A stretch of 64,000 bases of DNA. Origin: Amblyornis subalaris. Its lineage: Eukaryota > Chordata > Aves > Passeriformes > Ptilonorhynchidae. Both the position numbers and the translations under genes were made by a program. A model generated the notes under the pieces. The model ran no database searches. It was not told the DNA's origin and worked only from the letters and a program-made list of their open reading frames with translations. Within the stretch, counting starts at the first letter, position 1. The number at the start of each line of letters is the position of its first letter. Below, in pieces: positions 25,996-38,881 of the stretch. The stretch lies in the NCBI GenBank assembly GCA_018881555.1, contig JACAXG010000124.1:1116001-1180000 (forward strand), written 5' to 3'.

Positions 25996-28900
25996 TCCTC
26001 TTCAAAACAAGAGTCTATACACTTGATGAAACCCTGACTGCATGGATGAAACGTAGATGCCCTTAGATGTCAGTAGAACCAGGATTTTACCTGCCTGCCT
26101 TTTTAGTCCAATTTTAATTCTTCTTATGATGGTACTTAATTACTATTTTAAATTTTTATGGTCCTTTTGCTTCTTTAGTCGATAGGATTGACACAATCAA
26201 CAGAAACTCTAATGTTGCCATTTTGAAGGATCTGTGAAAAGACTTGTCACATTATTACCTATATAGAAATACTTCTTTCATACAAAGATGTTTTAAATAG
26301 AAATTATTTTTTTAAAATTGCATAAGATTGTAGCTGCTATTGAATTCCATTAATGCACCTATTAGCACAGATTGCCCATTATTATTGCTGTTATGTTAAC
26401 TATTTTTTGCTGCCAGACAAAACTAAACCAATTTCAATTTATGCAGTAGGAGATTTGGCGTTCATAGCAAGAACAATATCGAGTTTCTCACAGAAAAATA
26501 ACGGATGCTTCCCACAGGATTACCTGAGTCTTGACAAAACTATTAACAGGAGAAGAATTCAAGTGTAGCATATTACTTTGAATTAATAGCACCCCTCTGA
26601 ACTGTAAAAGTAGAAGGTAAGTTTCTGCTGCACCTGTTTCACACTAGCTCCTGGATCATTCACGTTTCTGAGAGCTCCCTAGCTTTGTGTCTTCCATTGT
26701 AGGCAAGATCTTCATCTGTCAGCTGCTCATTAGCTAGGTTTTATTGAATAGGTTGCAGAACCTAATCCATTTTTTTTGCCATTGCAATCTGTTATGATTA
26801 CAGTGTTACCATATACTTCCTGAATGGCAGTAATTTCTTTAGATTTTTATAGAACACACGTCTGCTTGCAATCCTGCAAATACACCTCCATGCAGATACA
26901 AAACATTATGTGTATTATGTAAATTAGTCCCAGTAACTAAAGTGAATGAAGTTATTATATTCAACTATTATGTGAAATTCACTAAATATGGACTATATTA
27001 GCTTAATTACAGTAATATTTTGCTAAGGTTCATAATTAGAGTAAAAGTGCACAAAGCCATCATTTTTCCTCTACAAAACTTTATCTAGACTCCAACAAAT
27101 TCCTTAAGGTCCTCCATTAGCTTCAAAAGACAATCAACAGGGCAGGAAATAATATCATCACATAACTCAGTATTGACATGAGTACTGACATTGAGGTTGA
27201 GTCTGAATTAACACTGAGAACTAAATAATGTACCTAGTCATTAACAATATGTTATTTAAATAATTGGAGAAAAATCCCTAATACTAAACTAAATATTAAA
27301 TAATTATTTCATGCTAGTCATCTACATAAAAGTGATAGGAAGAAAGATGAAGCTCAAAGCAGCATTTGATTTCTAAAAATAAGATTCTGAGTTCTACCCA
27401 TTCCAGAAAGCAAATAATCTAAATTCATTTCTGATGACATGTAAAATGTGTTTTCAATACTGTTCCTTTGCAGATTTTTTCATTTGCTTCCTTGGTTTTA
27501 AAACCTTCAGCCTCTCAGTTTCTTTCCAGAGTGTGCTCTTATTATGAAATATGTAAGCAATCCCTCTTCAATTACAGCGATACATTTAAAAGAATTGGTG
27601 AAATAAAATGCTCCCCGTTTTAGTATCTAAAGACATAACAAATGGTAGCGGTATTACAAAATGAATGATAATTTCAAGAGATTATTCAAGTAAGTAGAAG
27701 TATAGCATTAAGCTGAATACTTAGGTCTCTTAAGCTGACCAATTTAGATGGTGTATGAACTCAATATTTAAATGTTAAATAACCCAGCCATAGCAATTGA
27801 ATACCAAGAATTGCAAATGCAGTGGTAATGGACACAATACAAAACAGGGTTTAAACGTAAGGTTCCATTTCAAAGAATGGAAAACATGTTTTTCTAGAGT
27901 ATTCAAGTGTGTTATGAAGATTTTCAATATCTGCTAATGTTAATGTCTTGTTAACTATATTCTGCAGGCGTTTAATCAGCCTCTCAACCTGTACCTCTGT
28001 GCCTTTCATTTGGTAAAACAATAGAAATGGCTTGTATTTCAATCATAAAAAAACGCTGGGCTAGTCTCCCAGCTTTCCTCGGCTCCTGTAAGCACCTCGA
28101 ACCCCAAATCCCTGGAATTTAGTACTCCTCTAAACCTCTACAACCAGCTCCTCACTGGTTGAAAGTAGATCCTAAGCTTTTTAATAATACTGGTAGTGGA
28201 ATTCTAATGTACACATTTTCTTCATTTCCCTAAATGACATACCCTCAAGAGAAAATACATGGAATATTACAATGAGGACCAAGTCAAACTTGCAAGCAAT
28301 ACCCCATGCTTATATCAGTTCATTTGATAAATAACCTGTTTAAGTGAAGTACGTGTGCTAATCAGCTTTTCAGAGAGTAGTAGCCTACTTCAATCTAAAG
28401 AAAGCTTTTGCGGTCTGCTTCTGCTGACCTACTGCAAGGACCACGATATTCAAGTTAATAATGCAGCTCTGTCAGCTAGGCTTTCTTAAGACGTATAATA
28501 GTTACTCTCTGAAGACAACTTAACGATAATGAAGTGAGACTGTAAGACGTACTTTCAGTAGAGTTTCCTTACTTCCAACTCTAAACTTTAATTCAAGAAT
28601 TTATGGAATTTGACCCATATGACCAGTCCTCTTATTGCCATGTTGTTACCAGAAGTACGAGAAGTTTCAAACCATCAGTAATAAAATTAAGAAAAAAATG
28701 AGTAACTTAATTTTTATTTATACTAGATATTTTCCTAAATAGTTAGTCCACTGATGGGAATATTTAACCATTGTACCACAATAAGCGAAATGAAAGAAGG
28801 CAAACAATTTTAAATAGTGAGAACAAGAAGAAAACAATCAAAATACATGCTGGGAGACAATGACTAAAGAAGCATGTAAAAGACAATTGAACTAATAAAA

Positions 28901-31484
28901 ATATTTGATTTTTAACTCTCCGTAGCAATGCATTGAGCTCTTTCATCTAGAAAGTTTAGTTCACTCATGAAAAGAACATCTCAAAAATAAAGGACCCCTC
29001 TTTTGCAAGCAAAAAATACATGCAAGAATTTTAAAACAATTCCAATTGGATTTTTGTACTTTTTAGGAGGTTTAAAAACCGAGAATGGCAGCTGATGAGC
29101 TTCATGTTTTTTGCATGAGCTAAGAATATGAAAACTGAAAGATACTTACTTGGGTACATTGATTAACAAGAGTAAAAGTGACCCAACATTGCTGAGATTT
29201 AAACAGTAACTACAGTAAACACATAGTAATTTTAACACATGAAATAATGAAATATGTTAACTTAGTTTCTAGAACCAAACTCCTCAAGCTGGATAATTCC
29301 CAAATTCATTCACATTACTAAACTTAGTTTTCAGGATCTGAATCCAAAACTTCATTTCTAAATTAGACATCTCTATATCCTGTAGCAAACTCATAATTTT
29401 TAATTAGGTTCTCTTTTACTAAAGAATTGAGTTTTACAAGTTAATTTCTGGATACTGGAATTAAGTTCCACTCTCATTCAATTAAACAGTGCAAGACTTA
29501 CCTTGTTAAGCCTACCAGATGNCCCTTAGCACTTGGCTTGGGATGAGTTACAGTCCATGCTGACCAGCAGGAGCTAGGAGAAATAGAAGAAAAGGAACAA
29601 TACTGTGCAGGGTGAGGGAGAGTTAGAGGTATTGCAGCTGTGATGGAGGGAGAAAGGACACAGAACTGCAGGCAACCAGAACTCATTATGTTTTGTGGTC
29701 AGGGAGCAGCTTTTCAGCCATTGAAGTTTCGAAGCTGGCTAGGCAGAAGGAGGAGTTTTTAAAAAAGAAAAGCAAGATAAGTTCAGATACTATGCAAAAG
29801 AATAGAGAAATGAAGCTTCCATTTAATTTAAAAGGTATCCACCAGTAATGTTAAATCCTAAAACAACTCACTTTTGCCTACATTCACAATAAGCAAATGC
29901 AGTTTGCCTAAACTTTGAAAAGAGAGTATGCAAAAGGCAAAAAAAATTCCGAACAAATTCCTTGCTATGACTTAAAAAACCCCAACTCTGACCAGGAAAG
30001 AGAACAATTCTTTTCTAGCAGAGATGCAGAAGTCTGATATTCAATTAAAACTGGGTTTTCACAAGCTGAATTTTCTGTCCCATATCATTCAACAAAGGGA
30101 CTATACTCTCTTCAGTTTAGTTATTCCTAGTTTCTATTGATTTGAGAGAGATTAGGATCAGTGTTTGCAAAATGTACTGTGCATCTTGTTTGCTTTTTTT
30201 ATTAAAAAGAAAACGTAATAGTAATAATCGCAATTTTAGTAGATCACAATGATAGTGGAGGATAATATTANCATCTTTGAAACACAGACATAAAACAAGA
30301 AGGAAAACAAAACAAAAAAAGAGGTCAGATCAGTGGCTTTCAACTGCAGTTTGCAGAGTTGGGCCAATGTAAGAATTACAAATTATTTTGTTCCTGTTTT
30401 AAGGTCATAAAATCGGTTTTCCGGTACAAAGTACAATAGAGAGCTTTTTGTCTATCTGCAGTCTATTCTTCCCTTTCGTTGAGAATACTCCGAGAGAGTA
30501 AGGTCCACACCTTCTGTTATTGTGGCAATCTCAACTACACTTCCTTTCATCTACAAATCCATCACTTAATCCACTGTAATCAATACAATTGATTACAGCA
30601 ACATTAAACTGACAGAAACTGAATAAAATGAATGCCATGTCTTATATAAGGAAAAAAGTGCAAACACAGTAAGTTTCAAAAATAATTTAGACTGCATTTG
30701 CAAAAACAAAACCAACACAGTATTAGCAATTATATTTTACAAAAAAAAAAATAATAATTTCAACATTAAAAAAATTGCATATTGCTTTATATTCCTATTA
30801 CAGAGCTTGAACTGGGAGGACACATGCTATACTATACAGCTGTTGCAAAGCTTTCACTTTCAGTGATCGTTTTTGCCTTTTTGGTAGGTAACTAAATGAT
30901 TACATAACCCAAAGAGACCAACTAATGCTTTCTCTGTAGTTTTTACTTTCTGCACAGTCTAACCCTCAGACCGCAGAGGCCCAAAATACCATGAGACCTA
31001 AACAGGAGCTATTTTAGGCCAGTATTTAATTGCTTGAAACTCAGAAACTAATTACAGATTTGCATGAAACTTCACAGAAAAATCAAGCTTTAATGAAAGA
31101 CTGTTTGCTGGAAAAATAGGGGAAGGCATTTTTTCACATGAAACAGGGAAAATGAGTTGTTGCTAAGAGTGTAGGAGTAAATGGAAGCTTCTATATCTAT
31201 ACAGAGGTCAGTTCTGCCCAACAGTTGAGAGAAATGATACAGGTAAATACACATTCAGTAATTGAAATTAATTAATTATAATTTACGGAACCAGGAATGT
31301 GGCATTCTGCATACACAAACCTTGTGATCCACAAGAATGCTCTCTTTTCCATATTAGATTTCAGGATCAAAGCAAGTGTCAACTTCAGCTCAATTAATTC
31401 AGCCTAGAAAACCACTAAGTTTGAATTCTAGTTGTCACACTTGAAGTCTATCTTGGAATTCATACACATGTATAATGCATATTC
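25996..31484. other. AT-rich non-coding DNA between two CR1 copies
   Basis: No firm gene. Two weak minus-strand exon candidates, at 27851-28000 and about 29506-29690, are discussed as findings. The frame at 26353-26568 (+) was considered and not accepted. Short A runs occur at about 30741-30760. Confidence 0.5.
27851..28000 (-). CDS. Weak candidate coding exon, unrecognised
   Basis: The minus-strand frame reads EVQVERLIKRL-like, then a TLADIENLHNTLE-like helix, and ends FFEMEPYV before TAA. Codon content looks plausible for a helical protein, and an AG follows a mixed tract near 28000 (GGCACAG). However, the upstream tract is not strongly pyrimidine-rich, no AATAAA lies close downstream, and 60-odd codons can be open by chance in AT-rich DNA. 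It is offered only as a test candidate. Confidence 0.15.
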   Translation of the reverse strand, partial: TEVQVERLIKRLQNIVNKTLTLADIENLHNTLEYSRKTCFPFFEMEPYV

Positions 31485-32070
31485 ATAGATCCTAGAATCA
31501 GTAGAATACCATGAGTTGGAAGAGACCCACAAGGATAGGACCATCAAGTCCAACTCCTGGCCGTGTGCAGGACAATCTCAAGAATCACACCATGTGCCTG
31601 AGAGCATTGTCCAAACACTTCTTGATGTCTGTCAGGCTTGTGCTGTGACCACTTCCTGGGGAGCCTGTTCCAGTGCCCAGCCACCCTCTGGGTGAAAAAC
31701 CTTTTCCTAATATCCAACCTAAACCTCCCCTGACCCAGCTTCAGGCCATTCCGTCGAGTCCTGTCAGTGGTCACCATAGAGAGGAGATCAGTGCCTGCCC
31801 CTCCTCTTACCCTCACAAGAAAGTTGTAGACTAGGATGAGATCTCCCCGTAGTGTCCTCTTCTCCAGGCTGAACAGACCAAGTGACCTCAGCTGCTCCTC
31901 GTAGAGTTTTCCCTCCAGACTCTTCACCGTATTTGTGGCTCTCCTTTAGATGCTCTCTAATAGCTTTATATCTCTTCTATTGTAGCACCCAAAACTGCAC
32001 ACAGTAATTGAGGTGAGGCCACATCTGTGCAGAGTAGAGTGTGACAATCACAACCCTTGACTGACTAGCA
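31485..32070 (-). mobile_element. CR1 LINE 3' fragment
   Basis: This is about 590 bases of the 3' part of an avian CR1, inverted relative to the plus strand. The left edge has TCATAGAT/CCTAGAATCA-like remnants of the 3' terminal repeat, then the short 3' untranslated segment shared with the copy at 25.5 kb (both contain CACACCATGTGCCTGAGAGC). The C-terminal ORF2 region and part of the reverse-transcriptase downstream region follow. The right edge is lost in ordinary sequence near 32070, the 5' truncation usual for LINEs. No flanking duplication was identified. Confidence 0.95.
31544..31927 (-). pseudogene. CR1 ORF2 C-terminal remnant (127 codons open)
   Basis: This is the longest frame inside the CR1 copy. 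It carries the conserved C-terminal CR1 pattern in order: a [19 protein letters not shown] segment, RGDLI near residue 30, [16 protein letters not shown] near residues 87-99, then HWNRLP. These belong to the end of the CR1 endonuclease/reverse-transcriptase polyprotein, downstream of the RT catalytic core. The catalytic parts are absent, so it cannot mobilise. The first methionine is an accident of truncation, not a real start. Confidence 0.9.
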
Positions 32071-33595
32071 ATTCATCTGTTTAAAAGCAGCAAGGACAAT
32101 TTTCATGGCAATATCTAGATTTTTTTACTCAATATACAAAAAGGTAGGATATTTACTGGAATTTGTTTCCTCTTTGATTTGACAGAATCACAAATTTCCC
32201 CTACCTTCTGTGGCACAAATATCTGTCACTCAGCACTTCCCAAGAGAAAGTGCTTTACAAAGCATGAATGTTACGGGGAGTTCAGGGACCTTGTTCAAAA
32301 CTCACTTGGCACATTTGTAAACAATCACTTTGGCTATATTTGAATTGGTGGCATGCCTAGAAATAATTGATGGGTACATATGTTAGATGTGGGGAGTGTA
32401 ATAATTATTAGCTCCATGTATGGGTTATTCTAAACATTAACCAAAGAAGTAGTAATTTATTAGAACCTCTTTTAAGCACTAAGAAAAAGGTTGCAAAGAA
32501 CTTTAGGCAAGAGCAATTTAAAGCAAAGAAATAAGGAAATCTGTGGTAGAGGAATGGAGCCTTTGGAAATGAATGTTTATGAAAAAAGGAGCAAACACAT
32601 GGACAGATATTCTCCACTGGAAGAAAAGGACGTAAGATCAAGAAGGTAATTAAATGTGTGACTGATGATAACTATTGACTATTAATTCAAAATCTTAATA
32701 ATATATTAGGGTTTTTTTAATTTATCAGTGACCTATGTTTGCATGTGTTTATTTTTACTATGTATAATTTGCAATGATGGCAATCCTGTAAGAAGAAAAG
32801 AGCTAGCAGCAAACCTTTAATGCAATTAAAAGATTACCAGTATTAAGTTTAATTTGAAAATCTATGGCTAGGGAAATGAATTTAAATGATAGTAGAGTAC
32901 AGTTACTACTTTCAGATATGATAAAGTCCAATATTCCTTCAATGAACTTTACAAATCAAAGAGAAATGCTGTCACTTGGCATTTGAAATTAATTAACAGA
33001 TAGTATTTCTGCTTCTGAAAATTATTCCTGATTTCATTATAAATTTTTTACCATTTCCATTTTATTTCACTATATAATTACATATACATTACAGCACCAT
33101 TATATGGAAATATAAGGAAAAATGCACTAAGGAGGTAAGCTGAAATGGTATTATAAAGCACCGATTCTGTTCAAAACCAATAACTGATACTAGTTTTTTG
33201 TTAGTTTTATTGCAAATTAATACACAGAGCAGATCATATATAAATTGAGTTGATTTTTCACTCTTACTTAAAAAAAAATATATTCTCTAGAAGTTATATA
33301 TGCATAGATGCTATACAATAGCCTAAAAATAATCAAATGTTTCCAAGAAATGAAAATAATGTTCTAAAAAACCCTGAAAATATTGTAATCATCTGATCTG
33401 TCTTTAAAATCAAATAGAATCTAACAAATATATGCACTGAGAACTACCACAGATGACTTTATGAATATATTACATTTATGAACAGTTATTACNACTTTAT
33501 TGAGTTTTATATCTGCAAGGTTTAGTATCCAGGTGACAAAAAGAATCTGTCAGGCAGTGTTGTTATTTGAATATTCCCAGCCATATCCAATGAAT
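32071..33595. other. AT-rich non-coding DNA
   Basis: Nothing beyond short chance frames and A/T-rich sequence was recognised. Confidence 0.55.
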
Positions 33596-33600
33596 CCCAT
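33596..33600 (+). repeat. Target-site duplication, left copy (CCCAT)
   Basis: It matches CCTAT at 34159-34163 in four of five positions. The mismatch is a C/T transition, consistent with an older insertion. Confidence 0.55.
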
Positions 33601-34158
33601 TGTANTGGGCCTGGCTGAGCTGCCCAGTTTTCCCATAGAGCCCTCACAGTGCTGTGCTTTGCATTGGCAGCTGGAAAGGTGTGGATAACACCNCAGTGTT
33701 TGGGTACTGCTGGGCAGGGCTGGCACAGCATCTGTGCTGTCTCTCAGCATTTCCCCCATCAAGGAGGACTGGGAGTGGGTGAGATCCTGGGAGGGGACAC
33801 AGCCAGGCCAGCTGACCCAAACTGACTGGAGGGGTATTCCACAGCATGTGACATCAGCTCAGATATTAAAGCTGTGGAAAGGAGGAGCAAGGGGGATTAT
33901 ATGTTATTTACAATGTTTGCCTCTTGGAGCAGCTGCTCTGNGTGCTGAAGCCCTGCTTCCTGGGAAGTGTCTGAACATCACTCATTAATGGGAAGTAGAG
34001 AACAAAACCTTTTTGTTTTTCCTGTTTGTTTGTGCACACACATTTCTCTTTTGCTTTAGTAAACTGCCTTATCTCAGCTACAAGTTCTTTCCCATCTTAT
34101 TTTTTCTCCCCAGGGCAGCTGAGAAGGGGGACCTGACATCCAAGGTCAACCCACCACA
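33601..34158 (+). mobile_element. Solo LTR of an avian ERVL-type endogenous retrovirus
   Basis: The 558-base element begins TGTANTGGG and ends CAACCCACCACA. The reverse complement of that end, TGTGGTGGGTTG, matches the start as a terminal inverted repeat. The interior follows the avian ERVL LTR pattern in order: GGGAGGGGACACAGCC, CCAAACTGAC, GGTATTCCA, a degenerate TATA region (ATATTAAAG near 33862), the block around GCCCTGCTTCCTGGGAAG, a degenerate polyadenylation signal AGTAAA (34058-34063), and TCCAAGGTCAACCCACCACA at the end. Flanks are CCCAT (33596-33600) and CCTAT (34159-34163), a five-base duplication with one mismatch. Five bases fits ERVL. No internal retroviral genes adjoin it. Confidence 0.9.
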
Positions 34159-34163
34159 CCTAT
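34159..34163 (+). repeat. Target-site duplication, right copy (CCTAT)
   Basis: Lies directly after the terminal CA of the LTR; see the left copy. Confidence 0.55.
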
Positions 34164-37100
34164 TCACATTTTAATCAAAATGCAGTGGCACTGTTCTAGG
34201 AGTGGTTGCACAGAGAACCATTTCAAACAGCAGGCTGTGATTGGCTGAAAATAATACATGAAAAAACATTTAAGAAGTCAGTCTCCTCTTCCCCTTCCCT
34301 GATTAGACAACAGTCACAATGTCTGCAAAGAAAATTCCCCTGTGAAAGTGCTGCTTTCAAGTTAGACTACTTAAGAAAAATGGGGTCTCCTGTTCCACTG
34401 TAATTGACAGTCAGTTTCCCATGCCATAATTTGCTCAAATTCTTTGAGCCAACCCATGATTTAAAGCCATAATAAGACTTCTACAGCATGAAAAAAAGCC
34501 AGCTTCTCATTAAAATCCTCATAATGTGCATGTTTTGTTGTACAGCTAACAGCTTTCTTTGAAGAAAAAAAAAAGGAACTTTCATCTTTTCAGGAAAAAA
34601 GGTACAAAATTCAGGAAAACAGTCCCTCACAAAAGCTAAGCAAAACTTTGGCAATTCTTCTAATTACATTAGCCATCTAGTATGCGGTGTTTCCTCTTAC
34701 TATTCATCACAAGTCTCCTCTTTATCAAAATTAAAAATCTTCTTGTAGCAGTTTTGCAGCACTAAATTCTAAAAGTGCTTTTATGAATTTTAATTAATTT
34801 TTAGCATAAATAATCCAAGGCAGGCAGGTATTATTCTTAATTTACAAATGAGAGAGACAGCATATAGAGAAGTGACCTTCTGCAAGTTTGTACAGAAAAA
34901 AAATTGAACAGAAGCCAAGTTTACATCTCAGGAGTTTCTTTCAAAGTCTAGCAGCCATACTTCATTTTTTCATTTCTTGCTTATGTTTTCCAAACTTACT
35001 AGCTGCTTGTGCTAACCTATTTTCAAAACCCTATCAATTTCTGGGTGAGCAGACACAAACCTTACTACTCCCTTACTCAGTAACTGTTCAGGTTGTATTT
35101 CCATCTCATCCCCCTAAAGGCGTAAATATTTATTTTCCTAATCACTTCTTCAGATCCTCTGAGCTTGCACATAAAGGAAAACAGCAGATTGTACTTTCTG
35201 CTAACTGATGAAGCTGTTTTCCTGTGCTGGGATTTGTCCATGCAACCTGTTGGTCCATGTTGCTTTCTGAACAATGGAGTTCAGCAATTGATCCAATATG
35301 CCTAATATGTTATCTTGCTGACACAAGACAAGTTCAGATTTTTCAATTCAGCANTGGAAGGATCATAGGCATGTCAGTGGCTTTTGAGCTCGTTTTGAGA
35401 GAAGAACATATTTCCTCCTTTAATATAATGGTCTGTTGGGCATTTACTGTTTCAGTAAGTCAAAATTACATTCTGTGTAGTCACAATCACCCATCTTGCT
35501 TTCTGTCTCCTTCATGTTTTCCCATATGCCCCTGTTTCTGAAAAATAGATTAAATAATGTGCTAGTAGCATAACTAGGGAAAATACTATTCCTACATAAA
35601 TTACATCAAATTCTGAGATCTATTTCAGCTACACTAGTCCTAAAGTTGCATTCATGAACATTCTGTTGTCCAATTTGTGAAACTATTTTCTTCTATCAGT
35701 CTAGANCCAAGTGATCTTTTTTTCAAAAACTCTTTGTTTCCTGCTTTATGCCTATGATGAAGCCACATTTTTTCAGGGAGCATCAGGAAAATAATCATCA
35801 AAAAGACATCAGAACCACCCTCAAATCCACAAGTAGACTACTTGTTCAAGTGTGGTGAAGAGAACAAACACACTGGAAAGAAAAGAAAAAAAAAAGAGAG
35901 AAAAAATTATGTTTGATGCTCTTTGTGAGCATTAAGATGATATTTATCTCAGAAAGTGTCTCTGGAACTTTGCTCTCCTCCTTTCTTGCATACAAAATCA
36001 CTTCCACATTCCCACTACGACTTTCTCACAGCAAGTAAACCAGAAACAAACCATTCTTAGAGCACCACCAGATGCAGCACTCTAGAACTGAATGAATGTT
36101 ATAGTCCTAAATGTGTGTAGTCAAGTATTGGTGCTGTAAATGGGTGCATTACTGCATTCTCTGCTCTAACAATGTGCTGTTTAGCAACAATTGTCACTTG
36201 AGCCATTTAGGTCTCATCACAGTGGACCATCTTCTCCAGGTTCAGAACTCATGGGTGGAGATGCATGCATGTACATTGACAGTGCTTTAATCTAAGCCTT
36301 CCGCAAATCAAGCTGGATTTTTTCTTGCCTTTGTGAAAGTCAAGCAGTGCTGATTTTAGTTTTGTGTTTTACTAGAAATTAAATCCTCTTTAAAAAGGCA
36401 GCTCTTTGTCAACAAGGTAGTTTATGCAACAGCAAAGTTTCCTAGCTAACCCAAGATGAAATGGTAATAGGGTGTGTAAATTGAAACTAGCAAATTTGTT
36501 GGTAAGGGAATCACTCCTACTCTCAGCTATGAGATCAAGGCAAACTTCTGTTTAAATTAAAATTAGCCATGGTTTGATATTGGAAGCAGTGTCAGGAAAA
36601 TAAACTAAACCCACTTATTTTAGATCCCCCAATCCAAAAGTTTCTTATACACTTTCCAAAATGGGTAGCATATATAGCTCATCAAAACCTTTATGATGAC
36701 AAAAATTTGCAAGCACATTTTGTTGAATCAGTCTATAATTAAAAAAAATAAAATNCATACAATATTTTCCTTACTTGTGTCAGAGTATCTGGTACTGTAT
36801 TCTAAAAGCTACTGCAGCTCATAGTTTTCAGCTCAATTCTCTAATTCATTTCCTCAAGCATCCTCATGATGGTATATATACCTCATTTTTGGTATAACAG
36901 TTTACTGATATTAGTCTATAACCAAATTCTAATTCTGACATGCCAGCAGCAATACAGAGAAAGTAGACTGCTGAAGGCCATAAATTATCTGTGGGCCTAC
37001 CTGCACAGGGCATTTTGTCATTCTACCCAAACCAGAGAAGTCTGTGACTTGTGTCGGTTATAATTCAAGGTGACCTTCATCCCTGCTCTGTGTTATTTCC

Positions 37101-38860
37101 CACTCATGTAAAAATTAGATGCTCCATTCTCATGTTCATGTCATAACTATTTTCTATGAATATGATACCTACTTGAAAAATTTCATTGATTCCCAGGGGA
37201 AAAACATGGACATTAACATTCTTGTCAAAGAGATTATTGGATTTTCAATCTACTAAATACAGAAAGAAATGTCAAGCAGATTGGTTTTGCCTGAGGTGTG
37301 TATTCTGGTCGTGGAAGTAATTTTTTTTTTATGCCTTACATTTGATTACCACAATATATCTTTGAATATACAGCAAAAAGAAAAAAAGAAATCTGAAATT
37401 GCTCAAACATCCAGTAACACACCACATACATATAAATATCACTTTTGGTTGTTCAGGATTTACTTCACATTTTAAGATGGTCAAGTGAACTAAGATTATG
37501 TTTTTACTGTAGGCAATAGCATAACTACAATCTTTGTAGACATACCCAAGCTAGTCTAAAATTAGCTGACTCCTGTACTGCTACCATTGTTGCCATAGCA
37601 GCCTAGAGTTCAGTATTTATTATCAATGCCTCGACATAGTTTTGGAGCCACAGGGAGCATCATGCATATAAACTGTATGTAAGCCAAATATTTTGAACAC
37701 AGGTTTGACCGTGTCACATATTTAAATGTAATGTTATCATTTCCAAATAGTTTAGGATCATTCCTAACTAAATTCCTATCTGGATTCTGTTCTCACAGTG
37801 ACATGGCCTACTGAATAATTTTATAAAGTATTCTGAATACCAGAAGTTCACTATTTTGGCCTGAGTTTTTATTGAAAAAGAATAAAAATTTGTCCCCATT
37901 GCCATTTTTCTTCTTTTCTAGACTGACTGTTACTATAAAAGATGACTAAGTCATAGTTTGTAGTCTAAATGTACTCCTCCACACACAGAAAGCTTTACTG
38001 ATTTAAGTACAAGTAAATGTAGTAGAACAGAACTACATTCATTCTAATTATAAATAAATAGATGAGTCTAGCAGTAGTAAACCAAGAGAGTAGAACTATT
38101 TAATTTTCTTTCGTTATTTTGATTTCCCAGTTTCTAAGAGTCAATACTCTTGGGATAACTTGTTTTGCCTTGCCAAGAAAATTTAAGTACCTTATCAGTA
38201 ACCAATACTGCATTATAAGAAGTCTCCAGTCTCACATGCCATTGGTAGAAACATGATATTTATTTTTTTGTATCAGTCCATGAGAGGAATCTCCAATACA
38301 ACCTTGCCAAATGAAGATAGATGAAATAAAATATGTAAAAGTGCTTTATTCTTCTTTAAATATTCTTAGTAGTATGAAATCAAGAATACATAAATAGAAT
38401 TTTAAATATTTCCTGATGATTTCAAGAAATGTTTAACACTGCCATTTCAGCTTAAAAAGGCCAGTTTGGGAGAAAACACTGCAGCTGATTATCAGTGAGC
38501 AGACATAGTAAGATGAATTTCTGATACAGCAATTAAAAGGTGTTGCCTTAAGTAATAACTGCTCTTTCTTCTCCCCTTAACCCTGCAATTACTGCTATTG
38601 CACAGCCAACTTTGTAGCAATAAAGCTTTAAAAATTTTGAATCATATGGCAAGGATAATAAATGTTAAAGAGTAATAAAACTACATCTACCACATCTCAG
38701 AATGCATCTCTGACTCTCAAACAGGTTTAGAAAGACACTTGGAAACCTGACATTATCTGAAAGATTCACAGATTCTTGAAGTACAATTTCACACATTGTA
38801 GGAAGGATTCCAAGCTCCCCAAGGAAGCTTATAACTTGCACCTACATTTCTCCTTGCAGA
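34164..38860. other. AT-rich non-coding DNA, possibly intron
   Basis: No exon could be supported. If the exon at 38,882 is real, this stretch is part of the intron before it. A purine-rich A/G tract lies at 35875-35906. The 105-codon frame at 35224-35541 has no recognisable features. Confidence 0.5.
35875..35906 (+). repeat. A/G-rich simple repeat
   Basis: Polypurine run of A tracts with interspersed G, ending in GAGAG and an A run. Low complexity, no function inferred. Confidence 0.8.
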
Positions 38861-38881
38861 TCTATTTCTTCTGAATTTTAG

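Noticed and set aside
26353..26568. 71-codon frame (+) with a GTAAGT site downstream
   Set aside because: The frame stops well before the donor-like site at about 26618, and no acceptor or similarity supports it.
33500..33988. Five overlapping frames on both strands
   Set aside because: They lie across the ERVL-type LTR. Its lower AT content removes stop codons by composition.
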